DNA of 55,370 nt from Gammaproteobacteria bacterium (GTDB lineage: Bacteria; Pseudomonadota; Gammaproteobacteria; Pseudomonadales; Pseudohongiellaceae), in assembly GCA_028818225.1 (NCBI GenBank), contig JAPPOG010000031.1, forward strand, positions 1-55,370, in the 5' to 3' direction. The notes under the pieces are model-generated. The model did no database searches. It was given only the letters and a program-made list of their open reading frames with translations, and was not told the origin of the DNA. This document shows positions 52,699-55,370 of the stretch, piece by piece; the first letter of the stretch is position 1; each line of letters opens with the position of its first letter. Made by a program: the position numbers and the translations under genes.

Positions 52699-55370
52699 CT
52701 AACGCACCGGCCTCGCATGAGCAGATCCTCTGAAGATTGCATTCATCATGATGACATTTAGCCCGTCGAGGTAAGCTCGTACGGTTGGATCCTGGGTGAA
52801 GGCAATGACCTCCCCTGCTCCATGAGATTCCTGAATCACAAAAGGTTTGTAAGCTAGCTGCCTGCGATTTTCATCCCAGATATAACCACTTGCCAGCAAT
52901 TCATCCGGCCCCTGGAAACGGACTACGTTAACACCATCGTTGATGCGAATTGGCGAATACACGTCGGTGCCTCGAATGAGCACATTGAGTACCGGTGCCA
53001 CGCCAGCGCTTAGCCAGTGTTCCGGGTGAACATCCGCGCGCACAATAACACCAGCAACATTATCTGGATCATCGTCCAATGCGGTAATGGAATCTTGCCA
53101 TTCCCCTAATTCAGTGAGGTAACGGCCTTCCACCGTAGTCTCTTCATCATCTTCTTCCGGTTCATCGACTTCTACTACGGCACGCTCACGCCGCACGGAA
53201 AGCAGGTCTACATCCGGGTCGGTAAGAAACCTGGTGGCATTGCCCAGAGCGATTAACACACCCCCCTGGTTTACCCAGTTACGGATATTCTCAATTCCCC
53301 CATTGCCCAGAGCAGACTCATAACTTCCCTGAGATAGTGGAAGAATTAATACCTGGTAGCGATTAAGATTGGCACTGCGCAAGCGATCGACTCGAATAGG
53401 TGTTACCGGAAAGTCAAACTGTCGCTCGATAACGAACTTTGTGTTTCCAGCGCTATAGGAAGCAGTTGGCTCGTCCCAGGCCATAGCAACTCTGGGCATA
53501 TTAAAGCGAACCACATTGGCGCTGCCAAAACTGGGACCATCCGTCACCCAGCTATCATTAACCGCAACCACATTGGCCCCGGTATTTGCAGCGAGCTCAG
53601 TCACAACCTCAAACAGATCATCGGGGTTATCTGCAACATCCAGGATTAAGGTGCCCGCTGGATATTCATTTCCCACATTGGTAAAGGCCATATCGTTACT
53701 CTTGACATTGAGGCCTCTGCGCAGGGCATGGCTTAAAAACCTGACCGCCGTAGCCTCACCCCAGGGAACGATGTAAGCGACGCTGGCACGCCCACCGCTA
53801 ACAACACCCGGTTGTACAAGCTCTGTTCCCACAAGTTCGAAATCGCCAGCTGGTGGCCGATTACAGGTATTTGCTTCGATGTTAAACATAAGTGGCAATG
53901 ACCAGGCAGTCACATCATAAATTTCATCAGGCAAGTTCTCTGAGCGACGACGTTCCTGTTCCGCGAGAAAGCTTTCTTCCAGAGGTACGTCCACATCAAG
54001 CAAAGTACGGATAAATCGCTTGGCGGGTTGATCCGTACGAATCACATAGGAACCCGCTTCATAGTCTTCACCGCAGGCCTCAAAAGCATTTAATGCCCTG
54101 TTAACCTGAACATCCTGACGACTTAATAAGCCTGCCAGCTTGTTCGCCGCCGCCTGATCATTCTGAGTCGGAATGATATAGGCGCGAATATCTTCTTCCT
54201 GACCTTCTTCAATGGCACTTACCCTGTAGTTATAAAAATCAGTCAGGAATTTCTCTCGATTTTCCTGCACAGTTTCTGCTGTGCCCAATGAAGTCACGAA
54301 ATGATTTCTCACAGTGTAAGCGTAAGTGACAACATTGCCGTCATACTGACGAAATACCAGGCCTCGAGTTGAAGCCTGTTCATAGGTCATGGCGATACTG
54401 CCAAAATAGGAAGGCCAGCTCGCGCCATAACCGGGATAGAAAGCATCGTAAACTTCACGTGTAAAGTAGTCGATACCAAATTCATCAAACCAGCGGGCAT
54501 TAGTTCTGCCAAAAAGTTGCAGGCTTGCTCTTTGATCTTCTGCCAGATGAGGATTATAGGGAATAGCTTCTGGCGCAAAAAAATAAGTGCCATCTGACCC
54601 CATCTCATGAGCATCGATATAAGCAACAGGATAAAACTCCAGCATTGCTGCGGTGCGACCAATGGTTTCCGGTTGGGTTTGAATAAACCAATCTCGATTC
54701 ATATCGAATAGATAGTGATTGGTGCGACCTCCAGGCCAGGGCTCATCATGCTCAGCAGAAATGCGATCAGAATCGGGAATCAGTCCTTCCGCGGTTTCAA
54801 AATGATGAATGAATCGGTCACGCCCATCAGGATTTTGCATAGGATCGATTACAACTACCGTGTCCTGCATGATTTCTGCCACGCGGCTGTCTCCCCGCGA
54901 CGCCAGTAAATGGTATGCAGTTAGCATGGCTGCATCGGTAGATGAAATTTCATTACCGTGAACGCCATAAGATAACCAGGTAATGGCGGGCTGGTCGTCG
55001 ATAATAACTGCTGCTGCGGCCTCATCCGTTTCATTCGGGTCTGCCAATCGCTGCATACCTGCTTTAATTGCATCCAAATTGCTGATGTTTTCTGGCGAGG
55101 AAAGTACCGCGTAGATGAGTTCGCGGTTTTGCCAGCTGCGTGCGTATTCTGTGATTGTCATTCGATCCGGGGCGGCGGCAGCCAAAGCTTCGAAATAGCG
55201 AATTGCATCACCATGCCAGGTAATGCGTTCCCCCGGCTCATAGCCAAGCACATCCGCAACCGTGGGAATAGCCGGATCGTAGTCTGGGTTAGGCCAGAAC
55301 TCGAAGTCGCCTTGAGCAAGAGCAGTGGTTGCGAATTGCAGCGCGCCAAGCGCGGTAAAAAGTGTCGTTA
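52699..55370 (-). CDS. Exported M14-family zinc carboxypeptidase, N-terminus beyond the window
   Basis: The frame stays open to the end of the window: upstream of the GTG at 55251 it continues as a signal peptide (...FATTALAQ) followed by 'FEFWPNPDYDP', so the true start lies past 55370 and the protein is about 890 residues or more. The M14 domain (roughly the first 350 residues) shows the zinc ligands in 'SYGVHGNEIS' (HxxE), Arg/Asn region 'DPMQNPDGRDRF' and 'DMNRDWF', and the third zinc His in 'YIDAHEMGSD'. The catalytic Glu lies in 'MTYEQAST'. The C-terminal half is a glutamine-amidotransferase-like or Rossmann-type fold with an acidic insert. It should trim peptides in the periplasm. Confidence 0.87.
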   Translation of the reverse strand, partial: TTLFTALGALQFATTALAQGDFEFWPNPDYDPAIPTVADVLGYEPGERITWHGDAIRYFEALAAAAPDRMTITEYARSWQNRELIYAVLSSPENISNLDAIKAGMQRLADPNETDEAAAAVIIDDQPAITWLSYGVHGNEISSTDAAMLTAYHLLASRGDSRVAEIMQDTVVVIDPMQNPDGRDRFIHHFETAEGLIPDSDRISAEHDEPWPGGRTNHYLFDMNRDWFIQTQPETIGRTAAMLEFYPVAYIDAHEMGSDGTYFFAPEAIPYNPHLAEDQRASLQLFGRTNARWFDEFGIDYFTREVYDAFYPGYGASWPSYFGSIAMTYEQASTRGLVFRQYDGNVVTYAYTVRNHFVTSLGTAETVQENREKFLTDFYNYRVSAIEEGQEEDIRAYIIPTQNDQAAANKLAGLLSRQDVQVNRALNAFEACGEDYEAGSYVIRTDQPAKRFIRTLLDVDVPLEESFLAEQERRRSENLPDEIYDVTAWSLPLMFNIEANTCNRPPAGDFELVGTELVQPGVVSGGRASVAYIVPWGEATAVRFLSHALRRGLNVKSNDMAFTNVGNEYPAGTLILDVADNPDDLFEVVTELAANTGANVVAVNDSWVTDGPSFGSANVVRFNMPRVAMAWDEPTASYSAGNTKFVIERQFDFPVTPIRVDRLRSANLNRYQVLILPLSQGSYESALGNGGIENIRNWVNQGGVLIALGNATRFLTDPDVDLLSVRRERAVVEVDEPEEDDEETTVEGRYLTELGEWQDSITALDDDPDNVAGVIVRADVHPEHWLSAGVAPVLNVLIRGTDVYSPIRINDGVNVVRFQGPDELLASGYIWDENRRQLAYKPFVIQESHGAGEVIAFTQDPTVRAYLDGLNVIMMNAIFRGSAHARPVR

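Noticed and set aside
1..55370. tRNA, rRNA, CRISPR, transposase or phage genes
   Set aside because: None seen on either strand by inspection; a covariance-model search could still find a small RNA.

Overview
The window looks like chromosomal DNA of a free-living, probably marine, gammaproteobacterium. I infer this from the Gram-negative export signals (Sec, Tat and lipoprotein boxes), the HupE, UspE-like, GGT, GntP and M16 families, and moderate base composition; the exact genus cannot be read from the sequence. Nearly every product carries an export signal, so the region encodes a periplasmic or outer-surface catabolic and redox repertoire. I see no rRNA, tRNA, CRISPR array, phage or insertion sequence.

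Layout. 1-1541: a HupE/UreJ-type membrane protein. 1775-8003: two tandem six-bladed propeller proteins that keep the active-site pattern of peptidyl-alpha-hydroxyglycine amidating lyase (PAL), a small periplasmic protein, an inactive-looking Serratia-type nuclease, and a redoxin-cytochrome c-copper monooxygenase fusion that keeps all six copper ligands of peptidylglycine alpha-hydroxylating monooxygenase (PHM). 8494-15086: amidohydrolase, Ntn-hydrolase acylase, serine/alanine-glyoxylate aminotransferase and GntP permease. 15090-20563: an ankyrin protein and a DUF1592/DUF1552 pair. 20805-26422: a tandem universal stress protein and a quinoprotein flanking an FNR/ANR-like box, then an M16 protease. 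26456-31143: an exported RraA-like protein, a candidate selenocysteine redoxin, and a second PHM-like protein with a partner. 31529-33872: a small operon that includes two tandem 45-residue membrane peptides. 34036-43416: cytochrome-quinoprotein, DUF1501, DUF1549/1553 and FAD/Fe-S oxidoreductase genes. 43533-55370: MBL hydrolase, lipocalin-like protein, GGT, M19 dipeptidase, cupin, a FecR protein with a broken signal peptide, and an M14 carboxypeptidase that runs off the end.

How it may fit together. The strongest systems-level reading is a split bacterial PHM/PAL module. PHM hydroxylates the alpha carbon of a C-terminal glycine, and PAL cleaves the product to an amide plus glyoxylate. A glyoxylate aminotransferase and a glycolate-oxidase-like flavoprotein are encoded nearby, with several secreted peptidases and acylases that could make or use the substrates. 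The redoxin domain is fused to PHM copy 1, and a Sec-containing redoxin is divergently adjacent to PHM copy 2, which suggests redoxins serve these copper enzymes.

The window is rich in diverged paralogue pairs: PAL-like, PHM-like, quinoprotein, 317/338-residue unknown family, cupins, 45-residue peptides, and two planctomycete-style cytochrome modules. Possible undescribed elements are the UxxC redoxin fused to a DsbD-alpha-like domain, the twin 45-residue peptides, and a nuclease fold that has lost its magnesium-binding Asn.
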